Counted from the first letter of the stretch, positions 9,928 to 23,042 are shown. The stretch is 64,000 bases of DNA from Stutzerimonas sp. S1 (GCF_025966695.1 NZ_JAOEIY010000004.1:191706-255705), one strand, 5' to 3'. A program made the numbers and translations. Notes: generated by a model not told the origin, from the sequence alone.

Positions 9928-10284
9928 ATGCGCCTGCCAGTTTTGACCCTCGCCCTGACGTTGAGTGTTTCCGCGCTCGCAGGCGAAATCGACCGTCCCG
10001 CCGCCGTGCAAGCGCTGCAGCTACCGGACACGCTGCTGATCGACGTGCGCACCGGCGACGAGTTCGCCGAAGGGGCGCTCCCCGGCGCCATCAATATCGA
10101 CTGGACCGAGCTGGCCGCCAGCATCGCCGAGGTCGCACCTGACAAAGACACTACCGTGACGCTCTACTGCCGTAGCGGCCGGCGCTCCTCGCTGGCGCAG
10201 AATGAACTGCGCGCACTGGGCTACCGCAACGTGATCAACGGCGGCGGCTACGAGCAGTTGCTGCCGCTCCTTTCGCTCGACTGA
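9928..10284 (+). CDS. Periplasmic rhodanese-like sulfurtransferase (PspE-like)
   Basis: A 118-residue single-domain rhodanese with a signal peptide (1-18, cut after VSALA). The catalytic cysteine is Cys81 in the loop YCRSGRRS, and the fold markers LLIDVRTGDEF and LPGAINID are present. It should transfer sulfane sulfur to thiol acceptors in the periplasm, like PspE; the true acceptor is unknown. It lies 33 bases after the small membrane peptide and 137 bases before the MscS gene on the same strand. Confidence 0.9.
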   Translation: MRLPVLTLALTLSVSALAGEIDRPAAVQALQLPDTLLIDVRTGDEFAEGALPGAINIDWTELAASIAEVAPDKDTTVTLYCRSGRRSSLAQNELRALGYRNVINGGGYEQLLPLLSLD

Positions 10285-10420
10285 GCCTTGCCAGGCGTCG
10301 CGACTGCGGCGCCCGCTTCCATCCCAGAGGGAACTTCTCGGCGGCACCGGCTACTGAAAACCGTAGCCTTTTGCTCGCGCGCGCCTCGGCGCGCCCAGCC
10401 GTCGTGGAGGAATCGAATCG

Positions 10421-11554
10421 ATGAATTGGGACGTTCTGCTGGACGAAACCCTGTGGATCAACGCTGCCATAGTGGTCGCTGTCACCGTCGTCAGCTATGT
10501 GCTGCTGCGTACCATCCTGAAACTGGTCACCAACCGCCTGCGTCGCCTGCTCAACGGCTCGCGCAGCGGTTTCGTCGGCATCGCCGCGCAGATGCTGGAG
10601 AACACCAGCCGCTTCCTGATCCTCGCCTTTTCCCTGCTGATCGGCCTCAAGGTCGTGGAACTGCCCGAACGCTGGGAGGCAGCAATGTCCCACGGCTGGT
10701 TCATTGCCCTCGCCTTCCAGATCGCCCTATGGCTCGATACCGCAGTGCAGTTGTGGATGGACAGCCTGACCCGCGACGGCAAGGCGCGCAACCCGGTGAC
10801 CACCACCATCATCGGCATCATGCTGCGCATGGTGGTGTGGACGATGATGCTGCTGTCGATCCTCGCCAACCTGGGCGTGAACATCACCGCGATGGTCGCC
10901 AGCCTTGGCGTCGGCGGCATCGCTATCGCGCTGGCGGTACAGACCCTGCTCAGCGATATCTTCGCCTCGTTGTCGATCGGCATCGACAAACCGTTCGAGA
11001 TCGGCGATTTCGTGGTGTTCGGCGAGGTGGCCGGCACCATCGAACACATCGGTCTGAAGACCACGCGCATCCGCAGCCTGAGCGGCGAGCAGGTGGTGTG
11101 CGCCAACGCCGACCTGCTCAAGCAGATCCTGCACAACTACAAGCGCATGAATACCCGGCGCATCGTCTTCAAGTTCGGCATTTCCTACCGCACGCCGTCG
11201 GCCAAGGTGCGCGAGGTGAGCGCGCTGGTGCGGCGCATCATCGAAGGACTGGAGGCGGTCCAGTTCGACCGTGCGCACTTCCTGGCCTTCGACGAAAGCC
11301 AGCTGACGTTCGAGGTCGTCTACATCATGCAGACGTCCGACTACAACAAGTACATGGACGTGCAGCAGGAGATCAATCTCGCGCTCCTCGACGGCCTGAG
11401 GGAGCTGGAAGTGGACTTCGCTCACCCGACCCGCCGGATCGAATTCATCGGCGGCAGCTTCCCGGAACTGAGCGTCGCCCGCGTCGCGCAGGAAAAACTA
11501 ACGGCCGACGTAACCCACGGCCGGGCCGAGCCGCAGCTGTCACCCGGCCGGTAG
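10421..11554 (+). CDS. MscS-family mechanosensitive channel
   Basis: A 377-residue inner-membrane channel that opens under membrane tension to release solutes. Four to five hydrophobic helices (about 10-30, 65-85, 95-112, 130-150, 155-185) end in the pore-lining glycine/alanine helix VASLGVGGIAIALAVQT. A beta domain with DKPFEIGDFV (MscS signature) and a cytoplasmic alpha/beta vestibule follow. GGAGG is 11 bases before the ATG. It is convergent with acsA, whose stop is 17 bases away. Confidence 0.92.
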   Translation: MNWDVLLDETLWINAAIVVAVTVVSYVLLRTILKLVTNRLRRLLNGSRSGFVGIAAQMLENTSRFLILAFSLLIGLKVVELPERWEAAMSHGWFIALAFQIALWLDTAVQLWMDSLTRDGKARNPVTTTIIGIMLRMVVWTMMLLSILANLGVNITAMVASLGVGGIAIALAVQTLLSDIFASLSIGIDKPFEIGDFVVFGEVAGTIEHIGLKTTRIRSLSGEQVVCANADLLKQILHNYKRMNTRRIVFKFGISYRTPSAKVREVSALVRRIIEGLEAVQFDRAHFLAFDESQLTFEVVYIMQTSDYNKYMDVQQEINLALLDGLRELEVDFAHPTRRIEFIGGSFPELSVARVAQEKLTADVTHGRAEPQLSPGR

Positions 11555-11570
11555 CCCGTAGCGGCCGCGC

Positions 11571-13526
<1,956 letters not shown>

Positions 13527-13953
13527 GGGCATAACCTCATGTCTGTCCGGTGATCGCTTCACTTCAGTTTGTGGAACCCTGTCCTACAGGCGACCCCTAC
13601 GAACCCAAAGTGGCTTGCTCGAGCGGCGCCGCACTCGACCTCGCTCGCAAACCGCCAACCAACGCCTGACAGACATGTTTCGCCACGCAGCACGCCGCAA
13701 CGTCATCGCGGCCACTGCCTAAAGCATAGACAGTGGATCGTGCAGGCATTTCCGTACGGACTGCCGCAGCATCACGGCAGAACTTTTCGACGGGCGAAAA
13801 AAAGGGCGACCCCATTCGGGACCGCCCGTCCAACCAGTAAACCGGTCAGTACACACTTAATCGGATCACGCAGATTCGATGCTGGCATTGTGCTGCGCTG
13901 CTGGAGGAGCGGACACTGCACGATGGTCTAACAGACCGTCGCCACGGTATGCC
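13527..13953. other. Intergenic region upstream of acsA and downstream of the TRAP binding protein
   Basis: It holds the acsA leader and, at 13797-13827, a minus-strand terminator for the TRAP binding-protein gene. A short inverted repeat CCACTG...CAGTGG lies near 13711-13735. No coding frame with codon use like the neighbours was found, and no sigma-54 or FNR-type site was recognised. Confidence 0.55.
13797..13827 (-). terminator. Rho-independent terminator after the TRAP binding-protein gene
   Basis: On the minus strand GGGCG pairs with CGCCC and CGGG with CCCG around a short loop, followed directly by seven T. It lies about 130 bases past the stop of the dctP-like gene and insulates it from acsA. 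Confidence 0.75.
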
Positions 13954-15998
<2,045 letters not shown>

Positions 15999-16046
15999 AT
16001 TGGATTCCCGTATTCGCGGTAGACGAAGCATGCGCTGCCCGACCTA

Positions 16047-16060
16047 AGCTTTTCAAAGCT
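16047..16060. promoter_or_regulatory. Palindrome AGCTTT-TC-AAAGCT, candidate LysR operator
   Basis: A 14-bp perfect dyad between the divergent LysR and CoA-transferase genes, about 50 bases from the LysR start. Its position is that expected of an autoregulatory LysR site. Regulatory function is inferred. Confidence 0.45.
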
Positions 16061-16097
16061 CCTTTCGTCTTAGCCTTCGTGAGGCGCGAAACCTTAC

Positions 16098-16112
16098 TTG
16101 GCCAACGGCCAA
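16098..16112. promoter_or_regulatory. Palindrome TTGGCC-AAC-GGCCAA, candidate LysR operator
   Basis: A perfect 6-3-6 inverted repeat 62 bases before the CoA-transferase start. Its size and spacing fit a LysR recognition site (T-N11-A type: TTGGCCAACGGCCAA). It is the better of the two dyads in this divergent region. Confidence 0.5.
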
Positions 16113-16174
16113 TTGTCCGCTGCCGATGGGTCGGTCATGCTCGGCACCATGAATCAACCGGCACAGGTGTCGTG

Positions 16175-17377
16175 ATGAGCGAACAGACAGACAAGAACCT
16201 GCCGCTGCAGGGCCTCAAGGTGATCGAGATGGGCCAGCTGATCGCCGGCCCCTTCGCCAGCAAGCTGCTCGGTGAATTCGGCGCCGATGTGATCAAGATC
16301 GAGCCGCCCAAGGTCGGCGACCCGTTGCGCAAGTGGCGCAAGCTCAAGGACGGCACCTCGCTCTGGTGGCATGTGCAGTCGCGCAACAAGCGCTCGGTGA
16401 CGCTCGATCTCAAGGCCGCGGAAGGCCAGGAAATCGTCCGCCAGCTGGTGGCCGAAGCCGACATTCTGGTGGAGAACTTCCGCCCCGGCACGCTGGAAGA
16501 ATGGGGCCTGGGCTGGGATGAGCTGTCGAAGCTGAACCCTCGGCTGATCATGCTGCGCATTTCCGGCTACGGCCAGACCGGCCCCTATCGCGACCTGCCT
16601 GGCTTCGGCGTGATCGGCGAAGCCATGGGTGGCCTGCGCCACCTCTCCGGCTATCCGGGCCAGCCGCCGGTGCGGGTTGGCGTCAGCATCGGCGATTCGC
16701 TGTCCTCGTTGTATGGCGTGATCGGTGTATTACTCGCCCTGCAGGAGCGCAACCGTAGCGGCCAGGGTCAGGAAATCGACGTGGCGCTGTACGAGTCGGT
16801 GTTCGCCATGATGGAAAGCCTGGTGCCCGAATACGACGCCTTCGGCTACGTTCGCGAGCCGGCTGGCAGTGCCCTACCCGGCATCACGCCGTCCAATTCC
16901 TATCTGTGCAACGACGGCGCCTACGTGCTGATCGCCGGCAATGGCGACAGCATCTACAAGCGCCTGATGACCCTGATGGGCCGCCAAGACCTTGCCGATG
17001 ATCCGCGCTTCGCCCACAACGACGGCCGCGCCCAGCACGCCGAGCTGATCGATGCCGCCATTGGCGAATGGACCATCCAGCACAGCCGCGACGAGGTGAT
17101 CGAAGCACTCAAGGGCGCCCGCGTGCCGGCCGGCTATCCCTACACCGCCGCCGATATTGTCAAGGACCCGCACTACCTGGCGCGGCAGATGATCGAGCAG
17201 GTGCAGACCTTCGCCGGCCCGCTCAAGGTACCGGGCGTGCTGCCCAAGCTGTCACGCACGCCCGGGCGCATCGGCGAAGGCGGCCCGCAACTGGGCGAGC
17301 ACACCGACGATGTGCTGGCCGGCCTCGGCCTCACCGATGAACAACGCCAGGGCCTGCGCGAGCGCGGGATCATCTGA
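16175..17377 (+). CDS. CaiB/BaiF family (class III) CoA-transferase
   Basis: A 400-residue class III CoA-transferase, which moves CoA between acids through a mixed anhydride on a catalytic aspartate. The N-terminal GLKVIEMGQLIAGPFASKLL nucleotide-binding segment, IKIEPPKVGDPLR, and the catalytic Asp174 in SIGDSLSSLYG are all present. Start 16175 was chosen because the protein then begins MSEQTDKN just ahead of the conserved domain. The next gene is a 3-hydroxy-3-methylglutaryl-CoA-lyase-like enzyme, so the acid activated is probably a 3-hydroxy-3-methyl dicarboxylate such as 3-hydroxy-3-methylglutarate or citramalate (inference). Confidence 0.92.
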   Translation: MSEQTDKNLPLQGLKVIEMGQLIAGPFASKLLGEFGADVIKIEPPKVGDPLRKWRKLKDGTSLWWHVQSRNKRSVTLDLKAAEGQEIVRQLVAEADILVENFRPGTLEEWGLGWDELSKLNPRLIMLRISGYGQTGPYRDLPGFGVIGEAMGGLRHLSGYPGQPPVRVGVSIGDSLSSLYGVIGVLLALQERNRSGQGQEIDVALYESVFAMMESLVPEYDAFGYVREPAGSALPGITPSNSYLCNDGAYVLIAGNGDSIYKRLMTLMGRQDLADDPRFAHNDGRAQHAELIDAAIGEWTIQHSRDEVIEALKGARVPAGYPYTAADIVKDPHYLARQMIEQVQTFAGPLKVPGVLPKLSRTPGRIGEGGPQLGEHTDDVLAGLGLTDEQRQGLRERGII

Positions 17378-17382
17378 ACAGT

Positions 17383-17484
17383 GCGTCATCCACCCTGCGC
17401 CCATACGTAGGGTGGACAACGCGAAGCTTGTCCACCAGCCAGCAAACCACAACGGTGGATGGGTAGAGCGTCATCCACCCTACG
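17383..17484. repeat. REP-type palindrome cluster inside the CoA-transferase/lyase operon
   Basis: Three copies of the CATCCACCCTACG / CGTAGGGTGGA family in alternating orientation: 17387-17400 (CATCCACCCTGCGC), 17406-17436 (CGTAGGGTGGAC...TGTCCACC) and 17454-17484 (GGTGGATG...CATCCACCCTACG). The same arms frame the two RAYT transposase genes at 45.6-47.3 kb. It sits in the 132-base gap between two genes expected to be co-transcribed. Confidence 0.8.
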
Positions 17485-17509
17485 CCAAGGCCCAACCGAC
17501 AGGATTCCC

Positions 17510-18433
17510 ATGAGCAAACGCCTTTATATCCAGGAAGTCGCCACCCGCGACGGCTTCCAGATCGAAGCGGACTTCGTGCCAACCGAAGCCAAGATCGCCC
17601 TGATCGACCGCCTCTCGCAAACCGGGCTGGCGAAGATCGAGGTCACCTCCTTCACCTCGCCCAAGGCCATCCCCAACCTGCGCGACGCCGAGGACGTGAT
17701 GCGCAGCATCCGCCGTGCGGAGGGCGTCGAGTACACCGTGCTGGTGCCCAACGTGAAGGGCTGCGAGCGCGCCCTGGCCTGCGAGGTGGACGAGATCAAC
17801 CTGGTGATGTCGGCCAGCGATACCCACGGCCTGGCCAACCTGCGCATGACGCCTGAGCAGTCGCTGGTGCAGTTCCGCGAAATCATCGAAGTCACTCGCG
17901 GCAGTGGCGTGTTCATCAACGCCTCGCTATCGACCACCTTCGGCTGCCCCTTCGAGGGCGATGTGCCCGAGCGGCGCATCTATGAGCTGGTGCGACGCCT
18001 GCTGGAGATCGGCGTGCAGGGCATCACCCTCTGCGACACCACCGGCATGGCCGACCCGGCGCAGGTCGAGCGAATCTGCCGCGAAGTGCTGAACAGCTGG
18101 CCACAGGCAGTATTCACCGCACACTTCCACAATACCCGCGGCATGGGCCTGGCCAACGCGCTGGCAGCGCTGAACGCCGGCATCGACCGCTTCGATGCCT
18201 CGCTCGGCGGACTCGGCGGCTGCCCTTACGCGCCCGGCGCCAGCGGCAACATCTGCACCGAAGATCTCGTGCATATGTTCCAGCGCATGGGCCTAGACAC
18301 CGGCGTCGATCTCGACCGCCTGCTGCAATGCGCCGCCGACCTGCCCCAACTGGTCGGCCACGACGTGCCGGGCGCGGTACTCAAGGCAGGCAAGGCCGAT
18401 CGCCGTTATCCGAAACCGAAGTGGATGGAGTAA
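17510..18433 (+). CDS. Hydroxymethylglutaryl-CoA lyase-like enzyme
   Basis: A 307-residue TIM-barrel lyase of the HMG-CoA lyase/DRE metallolyase group, cleaving a 3-hydroxy-3-methylacyl-CoA (HMG-CoA gives acetyl-CoA and acetoacetate). The start has the catalytic arginine in EVATRDGFQ (Arg13), the metal-binding His pair is in AHFHNTRGMG, and the signature GLGGCPYAPGASGN with its catalytic cysteine is near 230-243. Start 17510 follows AGGA; the longer frame is not supported. It lies 132 bases after the CoA-transferase with a REP cluster between. Substrate could also be citramalyl-CoA or a relative; the paired CoA-transferase says it acts on an externally supplied acid. Confidence 0.92.
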   Translation: MSKRLYIQEVATRDGFQIEADFVPTEAKIALIDRLSQTGLAKIEVTSFTSPKAIPNLRDAEDVMRSIRRAEGVEYTVLVPNVKGCERALACEVDEINLVMSASDTHGLANLRMTPEQSLVQFREIIEVTRGSGVFINASLSTTFGCPFEGDVPERRIYELVRRLLEIGVQGITLCDTTGMADPAQVERICREVLNSWPQAVFTAHFHNTRGMGLANALAALNAGIDRFDASLGGLGGCPYAPGASGNICTEDLVHMFQRMGLDTGVDLDRLLQCAADLPQLVGHDVPGAVLKAGKADRRYPKPKWME

Positions 18434-18445
18434 GCAGGCGTCTGA

Positions 18446-19336
18446 TCAGACGCCCTGACAGAACTGCAGGATCGCCTCGGCCACCGCTTGCGGCGCCTCG
18501 CGCTGAGGGAAATGACCTACTCCAGGCAACAACTGTCGGTGGTAGGGCCCGCTGAACATGGCTTCGCGCCCGGCCGAGGTCTCCGGTGCGTTACAGGTAT
18601 CGGCCTCGCCGTGCAGCACGAGCGTCGGCACAGCGAGCACCGGGGCCGGCTGCAGTAGCGCCTCGTCCTGTGCATAGGCCGGATCACCGTCGACGAAGCC
18701 CCAGCGGTGGCGATAGGAATGCAGTACCACGGCAGCCCAGTCCGGGTTGTCGAACGCCTTCAGCGCCTGGATGAAATCCGCCTCGGCGTACCAGCCGGCC
18801 GGAGACCAGGTATCCCACAGCAGCCGCGTAAAGGCCGCGCGATCCTCGACTACCGTGTGCTCACCGCGTGGCGTGGCCATGTACCAGTGATACCAGTAGT
18901 TGCGCGCCTGACTCAGCGAGATGTGCTGGTTCGGGTCATTGGTGCCGTAGCCCACCGCCAGCATCACCAGCCGTGCCGCCGCGTGGTGTCGCAGCCCGCA
19001 GGCGTTGGCCACTGCGCGCGCGCCCCAGTCGTGACCGACCAGCACCGGCTGATCGAGGCGCAGCGCGTCGATGAAATCCAGCAGGTCACGCCCCAGTGCG
19101 GCCAGCTGCCCGCTGCGCGGGGTCAGCGGGTCGATAAAGCGCGTCCGCCCGAAACCACGCAGTGTCGGGCACAGCACGCGATAGCCAGCCGCGGCAAGGC
19201 GCTCGGCCACGGCGATCCAGCCTTCCGGGCAATCCGGCCAGCCGTGTACAAGCACGGCTACCTGCTGGCCACGGGGATTCCATTCGAGATAAGCGATATC
19301 CAGCACCGGCGTGCTGACAAAGGCATAACGACTCAT
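18446..19336 (-). CDS. Alpha/beta hydrolase, epoxide-hydrolase-like (Asp nucleophile)
   Basis: A 296-residue alpha/beta hydrolase. The oxyanion motif HGWPD is at 31-35 and the nucleophile elbow is VGHDWGA with Asp103 in place of serine, the pattern of epoxide hydrolases and haloalkane dehalogenases. The catalytic His is His275 in GVGHFPQRE. It has no signal peptide and is cytoplasmic. AAGGAGA lies upstream of ATG 19336. It is convergent with the lyase gene, 12 bases apart, and is not obviously part of its operon. Substrate unknown. Confidence 0.88.
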   Translation of the reverse strand: MSRYAFVSTPVLDIAYLEWNPRGQQVAVLVHGWPDCPEGWIAVAERLAAAGYRVLCPTLRGFGRTRFIDPLTPRSGQLAALGRDLLDFIDALRLDQPVLVGHDWGARAVANACGLRHHAAARLVMLAVGYGTNDPNQHISLSQARNYWYHWYMATPRGEHTVVEDRAAFTRLLWDTWSPAGWYAEADFIQALKAFDNPDWAAVVLHSYRHRWGFVDGDPAYAQDEALLQPAPVLAVPTLVLHGEADTCNAPETSAGREAMFSGPYHRQLLPGVGHFPQREAPQAVAEAILQFCQGV

Positions 19337-19496
19337 GCCGGCGTCTCCTTACGTTGGTCGAGCGGTCAGCATAAGCGTTCGCCTGGGTAAAAAAAGCGGG
19401 CCTGTCTCATCTGCACAGGCGCCGCGAAATTGATTGGCGAAGAAGCTGGGCGAGGTCACACGGCACCCTGCCCGCGCGGCTGCGCGGCGCTCTTCG

Positions 19497-19756
19497 CCGG
19501 CAGCCCGCTTGGTTTCAGGAGCGGTTGGCTGCCGAGCTTCGAGGCGGTGTGCCGGATGATCGAGGCCGGTGTCGGCACCGGCATCATTCCGGAAGCCGCC
19601 GCGCGCCGGCGCAGCCGCACCATGCAGTTCGCCCTGGTACCGCTCGACGAACCCTGGGCGGTGCGCGAACGCAGCATCCTGGTGCGCGAGCGGGATGCCC
19701 TGCCCGGCTACGTGCTCGCGCTGATCGCAACACTGACGCCCGGCGACACGGCCTGA
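19497..19756 (+). pseudogene. C-terminal remnant of a LysR-family regulator
   Basis: Only the last part of a LysR effector domain is left: LPSFEAVCRMIEAGVGTGIIPEAA followed by a conserved C-terminal strand/helix. This closely parallels the C-terminus of the LysR protein at 15099-15998 ([22 protein letters not shown]). No helix-turn-helix or start codon with a ribosome site precedes it, and the upstream 160 bases are not LysR-like in any frame. It is a truncated gene, probably the leftover of a deletion; the lost part may once have linked the hydrolase to its own regulator. Confidence 0.7.
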
Positions 19757-19828
19757 GCGAACGTTACGCCCCGGATGCTGCCGAAAGGCGGGTAGTCCCG
19801 CTTCGGCGGACCATCGCAGGGAGCCACC

Positions 19829-21154
19829 ATGTCCGCACTGACCAACAGGCTGTTCCGCCTGTATCACCGGGTGATCGGCAGCATCGCCTTCTATCCGACA
19901 CTGATCGCCCTGGGCCTCGTCTGCCTGTGTCTCGTCACCATCGTGCTGGAAATGACCTGGTTGCAGCCCTACAAGGAAGACCTCGACCTGGGGCTGGTGA
20001 AGAATGCCGACAACGCCCGGCTGATTCTCGGCACCCTGGTCGGCGGCATCATCTCGTTGATGGTGTTCAGCTTCTCGATGGTAATGGTAGTGCTCAACTC
20101 GGCCGCTTCGTCGCTATCGCCGCGGGTGATCCCTGGGTTGATCAGCAGCCGCAGCCACCAGCTAGTGCTGGGCGTTTATCTGGGCACGATCATCGACTCG
20201 CTGATGCTCATCTCGACCATTCAGGAAGGCGCCGACATCAACGTGCCGAGCCTGGGAATCTTCCTCGCGCTGGGTCTCGGCGTGGTCTGCCTGTGCCTGT
20301 TCGTGTACTTCATCCGCTCCATCTCGCTGTCGATCCAGGTCGACTTCATCCTCAACCGCGTCTACAAGCAGACCCACGCACAACTCCAGCAGCGGTGCGA
20401 AAGACAGGCCCGACGCCCGCTCCCGGATTGGCCTGACGACCGCCGATGGCTGACGATAAGGGCTCGGCGCTCGGGCTATTTCAAGGCGCTGAACGTCAGC
20501 GCCGCGCAGGCATTGCTGGACGAGCAGGATGCGTGCATGACCGTGCAGGTGCATTACGGCTTCTTCGTCATGCCCGGGCACCCGCTCATACGGCTGGACC
20601 GCGAGCTGGACGAGCGTTGCGTCGAGCAGCTGCTGGACTGCTTCGATTTCTACGTCGAGGAATATGCCCACCGGCATTTCTTCTTCGGCTTCAAGCAGAT
20701 CGTCGAGATCGCCGTGCGCGCACTGAGCCCGGGGATCAACGACCCCGGCACGGCGATCAAGGCGATCGACATGATGGGCGTGCTGTTCGCCGAACGCATG
20801 AAATTGCCGGCCCACGACGTCGCCCCCGAACAAGGCGTGCCACGAATCTATTTCAGCGAGTTGGACCTGCACCACTTGCTGCACCTGGCGTTCGGGGCGT
20901 TGCGCTGCTACGGCCGCAATGACCTGCAGGTATTGCTGACGCTGCTGCAGGCCTGCAAGAACCTGTTGTTCAGCGCCACCGATCTCGACAGCGAGCGCGT
21001 CCTGCTGCGCCATGCCCAGGCAATCGTCGAGCAGGCGGCTACCTCGTTGGAAGGTGCGCTGGATCGGCAAGCGGTGGCCGAGGCGGTGCAGTCGCTGAAT
21101 CAGGCCGTGCGACTTGCCGAGCCGCTGGCGAACTCCCTCGCAGGGGAATCCTGA
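19829..21154 (+). CDS. DUF2254 family inner-membrane protein
   Basis: A 441-residue predicted membrane protein with four helices in the first 175 residues (about 20-42, 64-90, 108-128, 143-168), then a large soluble domain containing ALSPGINDPGTAIKAID, a segment highly conserved in DUF2254. The family's function is unknown; it is found in many proteobacteria. The start has AGGGAG about seven bases upstream of ATG 19829. It is transcribed toward the MFS gene and may be co-transcribed with it (156 bases apart). Confidence 0.88.
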   Translation: MSALTNRLFRLYHRVIGSIAFYPTLIALGLVCLCLVTIVLEMTWLQPYKEDLDLGLVKNADNARLILGTLVGGIISLMVFSFSMVMVVLNSAASSLSPRVIPGLISSRSHQLVLGVYLGTIIDSLMLISTIQEGADINVPSLGIFLALGLGVVCLCLFVYFIRSISLSIQVDFILNRVYKQTHAQLQQRCERQARRPLPDWPDDRRWLTIRARRSGYFKALNVSAAQALLDEQDACMTVQVHYGFFVMPGHPLIRLDRELDERCVEQLLDCFDFYVEEYAHRHFFFGFKQIVEIAVRALSPGINDPGTAIKAIDMMGVLFAERMKLPAHDVAPEQGVPRIYFSELDLHHLLHLAFGALRCYGRNDLQVLLTLLQACKNLLFSATDLDSERVLLRHAQAIVEQAATSLEGALDRQAVAEAVQSLNQAVRLAEPLANSLAGES

Positions 21155-21310
21155 GCGCAGCCTGCTGTCGACGACATGGCGGAGCTCCGCTCCGCTCAGA
21201 AAGCCTCGTCGCCGCATTTTCTTTCGAATCATCCAGTTGCAGCCCAGCGTCAACCACGCCAGTCGCGTCGCAACTTGCTTTCGCTAACTTCGTTACCTAG
21301 GGTGTCGCTA

Positions 21311-22615
21311 ATGAAGTCCTTGATCGCCCCCATCAGCTCACTGCTCGCCGGCGTGGCCCTGCTCCTGCTGGGGCACGGGTTGCTGAATACACTGCTGACG
21401 CTGCGCGGGGTGGCCGAGGGCTACTCGACCGGCCTGATCGGCCTGCTGATGTCCGGCTACTTCGCCGGCTTCCTGATAGGCACCTGGCTCGCGCCCTCGC
21501 TGATCCGGCGCATCGGACATATCCGGACCTTTTCTTTCTACGCCGCGCTGGCGGCAACCGCGGTGCTGCTGCACGTACTGATCGTCAACCCCTGGGTGTG
21601 GCTGGTGCTACGCGTGATGTACGGGGTCGCGCTGGTGACGCTGTACATGGTCATCGAAAGCTGGCTCAACGCTCAGGTAAATGGCGAGAAGCGTGGCCAG
21701 GTGTTCGCCGTCTACATGGCGGTGAACCTCGGCTCGCTGGCAGCCGCCCAGCAGTTGCTGGGGCTGGGCAGCCCGCTGGAGTTCACCCTCTTTGCCGTGG
21801 CGACCATTCTCATCGGCGGCGCGCTGATGCCCATCACCCTCACCCGCCAGCCGCAGCCAACGCTCCCGGACGTACCGCCGACTGACCTACTGCAGTTGGC
21901 GCGCATCGCTCCGCTGCCGCTGATGGCGGCCGGCATCTCGGGATTCACCCTCGGCGGTTTCTGGGGACTGGCGCCGGTCTATGCCAGCGAAGTGGGCTTC
22001 GATGCCGCAGGTATCGGCCTGATGATGAGCATGACCATCCTCGGCGGCGCGGTGCTGCAATGGCCGGTCGGTCTGCTCTCCGATCGCTTCGAGCGGCGCA
22101 CGGTACTGCTCTGGGTGGCGGCTCTGGCCGCGGCGCTGCCACTGGGCCTGACAGTGCTCGAGGCCGGGCCGGCGCTGCTGGGGCTGATGTTCGTCTGGGG
22201 TGGACTGGCGTTTTCGATCTACTCCATCGCTGTGGCACAGATGGTCGATCACCTGAACCCCGACGAGATTCTTTCCGGCTCCAGTGGTCTGCTGCTGGCC
22301 AACGGCTTCGGTGCCGCGCTCGGCCCCGTCATCGCCGGTGGCCTGATGCATCTGGCAGGGCCGGTCGCGCTGCCGCTGTTCTACGCGGTGTCGCTCGGCA
22401 TTCTGGCCTTCTATGCCATCTACCGCCCACGCAGGGTTGTCGACCTGGTCACCGAACCCCACGGCCATTTCACGCCGATGCTGCGCACCAGCCCTACGGT
22501 GATGGAGCTGATGCCCGATGCGCCGGAAACAGTGCCTGCCGAACCGCTCAACGAGGAGCACCTGGACGACCTGCCGCCCGAAGAACCGCTCGAGGAAAAA
22601 CGCACCGGCACCTGA
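21311..22615 (+). CDS. MFS transporter (YcaD-like)
   Basis: A 434-residue major facilitator superfamily protein with about 12 hydrophobic helices and a short acidic cytoplasmic tail. Family marks: LAPSLIRRIGHIRTF between helices 2 and 3 and WPVGLLSDRFERRTVLL between helices 8 and 9. In the YcaD/YfcJ branch the substrate is unknown. Start 21311 (MKSLIAPISS) begins just before the first helix; the 45-codon extension is not membrane-like. It is convergent with arfB (13 bases apart). Confidence 0.88.
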   Translation: MKSLIAPISSLLAGVALLLLGHGLLNTLLTLRGVAEGYSTGLIGLLMSGYFAGFLIGTWLAPSLIRRIGHIRTFSFYAALAATAVLLHVLIVNPWVWLVLRVMYGVALVTLYMVIESWLNAQVNGEKRGQVFAVYMAVNLGSLAAAQQLLGLGSPLEFTLFAVATILIGGALMPITLTRQPQPTLPDVPPTDLLQLARIAPLPLMAAGISGFTLGGFWGLAPVYASEVGFDAAGIGLMMSMTILGGAVLQWPVGLLSDRFERRTVLLWVAALAAALPLGLTVLEAGPALLGLMFVWGGLAFSIYSIAVAQMVDHLNPDEILSGSSGLLLANGFGAALGPVIAGGLMHLAGPVALPLFYAVSLGILAFYAIYRPRRVVDLVTEPHGHFTPMLRTSPTVMELMPDAPETVPAEPLNEEHLDDLPPEEPLEEKRTGT

Positions 22616-22628
22616 CAGCTGCCGCGCC

Positions 22629-23042
22629 TCAGAAATCCACCTTGCCGCGCCCGGCCTTGATCGCACCGCGTTTGCTCTTGCCCTCCAGCCGGCGCGTCTT
22701 CGACCCCAGGGTCGGTCGGGTCGGGCGTCGCGCCTTCTCCACCTTGGTGACGCTGCGGATCAGCTCGACGAGGCGTTCCAGCGCGTCGGCGCGGTTCTGC
22801 TCCTGAGTCCGATAGCGCTGCGCCTTGATGATGATCACGCCGTCACTGGTGATACGGCTGTCGCGTAGCGCCAGCAGGCGCTCCTTGTAGAACGACGGCA
22901 ACGACGAGGCGTTGATATCGAAGCGCAGGTGCAACGCGCTGGATACCTTGTTGACGTTCTGCCCGCCGGCCCCCTGGGCACGGATCGCGGTGAGCTCGAT
23001 CTCGGCATCGGGCAGCTGCACGGTGTTGGAAATTTCCAGCAT
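22629..23042 (-). CDS. arfB: Alternative ribosome-rescue factor B
   Basis: A 137-residue peptidyl-tRNA hydrolase that rescues ribosomes stalled at mRNA ends (YaeJ). The catalytic GGQ motif is at 26-28 in [12 protein letters not shown], followed by the RF1-like domain; the C-terminus is strongly basic ([18 protein letters not shown]), the tail that enters the empty mRNA channel. It is complete and of usual length. It is divergent from the metal-dependent hydrolase gene at 23178. Confidence 0.95.
   Translation of the reverse strand: MLEISNTVQLPDAEIELTAIRAQGAGGQNVNKVSSALHLRFDINASSLPSFYKERLLALRDSRITSDGVIIIKAQRYRTQEQNRADALERLVELIRSVTKVEKARRPTRPTLGSKTRRLEGKSKRGAIKAGRGKVDF

Noticed and set aside
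9468-10151. N-terminal extension of the secreted Pro/Gly-rich protein
   Set aside because: It overlaps the rhodanese gene and the small membrane peptide, lacks coding character, and a good ribosome site and signal peptide mark the start at 9467.
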